Below are positions 62,918 to 64,000 of a stretch of DNA of 64,000 bases, piece by piece (positions within the stretch are counted from its first letter, which is position 1; each line of letters opens with the position of its first letter). The stretch comes from Sycobia sp. Sy_11. Its lineage: Eukaryota; Arthropoda; Insecta; Hymenoptera; Epichrysomallidae. The notes under the pieces were generated by a model. The model had not been told where the DNA came from. It did no database searches and worked only from the letters and a program-made list of their open reading frames with translations. Position numbers and translations under genes: made by a program. The stretch lies in the NCBI GenBank assembly GCA_018907035.1, contig JACCIC010000002.1:206001-270000 (forward strand), written 5' to 3'.

Positions 62918-64000
62918 GATACATACATAATAGGCATATATAATTGGTTATAATCAATATAATTATAGAAATTATGGCTGAACAAATAAGAAAAAAAAAA
63001 CGATCGAAAACCTCCTCTTTTTGGAAGTCAATTGATGGATAAATATAGTATGTAAGTGTCATTGGCAATTTTACGTAATTCATAGCTATATGTGCCAATA
63101 AAGAATCAATGTCGATATATATTTAAATAAATTATCTATATCGTTAATAAAATATACTTTTTCTGGAGTTTATATATTATCCATCTGTCTTACATTCTTT
63201 TTAACAAACTAAAATAATCTATGATCGTAATAATCATGACATAAGTCTGCCCTTGTTTATGTCTGAAATATAAAACCTAAATGGTTAGAATCAAAATTAA
63301 GTTTCTTAATAAAGGACAACCTGTAATTCATTTAGATTTTAATATTTATATTAGCAAGGACAGACTCGCATCATAGTGATAATAAGTTGATTTGACCTTA
63401 TCACTTCAGAGTCAAGGTCAATGAAGGCCATTTAAAGGTCAAACCTAGCAATATGGTTTGAATCATTGCAAAAGATATATTTTTATGTTTTTGGAGTCAC
63501 GGAGATCGGGTTTTATGTCATTTTGATCTCAAATAAAAAGAGAGACGAAGATTTCTCCAAGGTCAGGTTTAGAATATACCCGGGGAAATATTTAAAATTG
63601 GTTTTTAGATTTTGAGGGCGCTTGACACCGAATTTTCTCATTTATCCAATCGCATTTCCATCAATATCATCATTCAGATAAGTTTCTGAATCTATTCTCG
63701 TGAAAGTAGTTTGCCAGTAAAATTACAGAAATACTTTTTGCTAGAAACGTATATATTATGATAATTTAGATCGTACAATGATAATGCATTTGACCTTGAA
63801 GTGACCTTTTATCACCAGTTATGACCGATCAGACTCCAGATTTGGATGCAGAACATCTCAAAACCTGAGAATATGATTTTATTCCTATTTTACCGAACTA
63901 AAAATTTTTCATGACCCTCCAGGGCCGGAGAGCCGATATATCCGCTTGGTCCATGGTAGGACCATTGTACATAGTTGTTGGGTGATACAAGATATGAATT
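62806..64000 (-). other. tup: Tailup intron, incomplete
   Basis: Intronic sequence upstream of the 69-codon exon, running off the right edge. It holds an (AT)n run at 62875-62914 and, from 63390 to 63810, six AGGTCA/TGACCT half-sites (see findings). No exon was recognised. Confidence 0.6.
62875..62914. repeat. (AT)n microsatellite
   Basis: AT run 60 bp upstream of the tailup 69-codon exon acceptor. Confidence 0.95.

Overview
This is a very AT-rich animal nuclear sequence with long intergenic stretches, many (AT)n microsatellites, spliced genes with GT-AG introns, and several decayed mariner/Tc1 transposons. The gene set (trypsin-like serine protease homologues, a CTTNBP2-type gene, cytosolic threonyl-tRNA synthetase, a UPF0488 protein, an antigen-5/CAP protein, an islet-type LIM-homeobox gene) points to an insect. 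Hymenoptera is my best guess, from the antigen-5-like secreted protein, the AT-rich background with isolated GC-rich exons and the mariner load. The species cannot be named from sequence alone.

Layout. 1-13.4 kb: two minus-strand tandem copies of a secreted serine protease homologue. The left one is cut by the window edge; the right one is complete in four exons. At least the right one is catalytically dead (His to Gln, Ser to Leu). The space between them holds a 402-bp mariner-type MITE, a worn mariner fragment and a 1.2-kb mariner. 13.7-15.6 kb: a mariner apparently interrupted by a second, opposite mariner. 15.7-20.9 kb: AT-rich sequence with microsatellites and a perfect 34-bp palindrome. 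21-34 kb, plus strand: one eight-exon CTTNBP2 N-terminal-like gene whose last coding exon is extremely GC-rich; its 6.8-kb last intron carries a Tc1-like element. A foldback repeat lies just downstream. 34.6-41.2 kb: no supported gene.

41.2-45.2 kb, minus strand: a complete eight-exon threonyl-tRNA synthetase, reconstructed to 708 codons with every splice phase consistent and with two GC-AG introns. 45.9 kb: tRNA-Arg(ACG) with a Pol III terminator. 46.4-47.2 kb, minus: a two-exon UPF0488 (C8orf33-like) gene. 49.2-51.6 kb: a degenerate gypsy-type LTR retrotransposon. 53.5-54.7 kb, minus: a five-exon secreted CAP/antigen-5 protein. 59.9-64 kb, minus: the last two coding exons and the likely 3' UTR of tailup/islet, the rest of the gene lying beyond the right edge.

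The genes are independently transcribed eukaryotic units, not an operon. The only functional pairing visible is the local duplication of the serine protease homologues. The items I would follow first are those pseudoproteases, the GC-rich exon in the CTTNBP2-like gene, the foldback element beside it, the GC-AG introns of ThrRS and the cluster of AGGTCA half-sites in the tailup intron.
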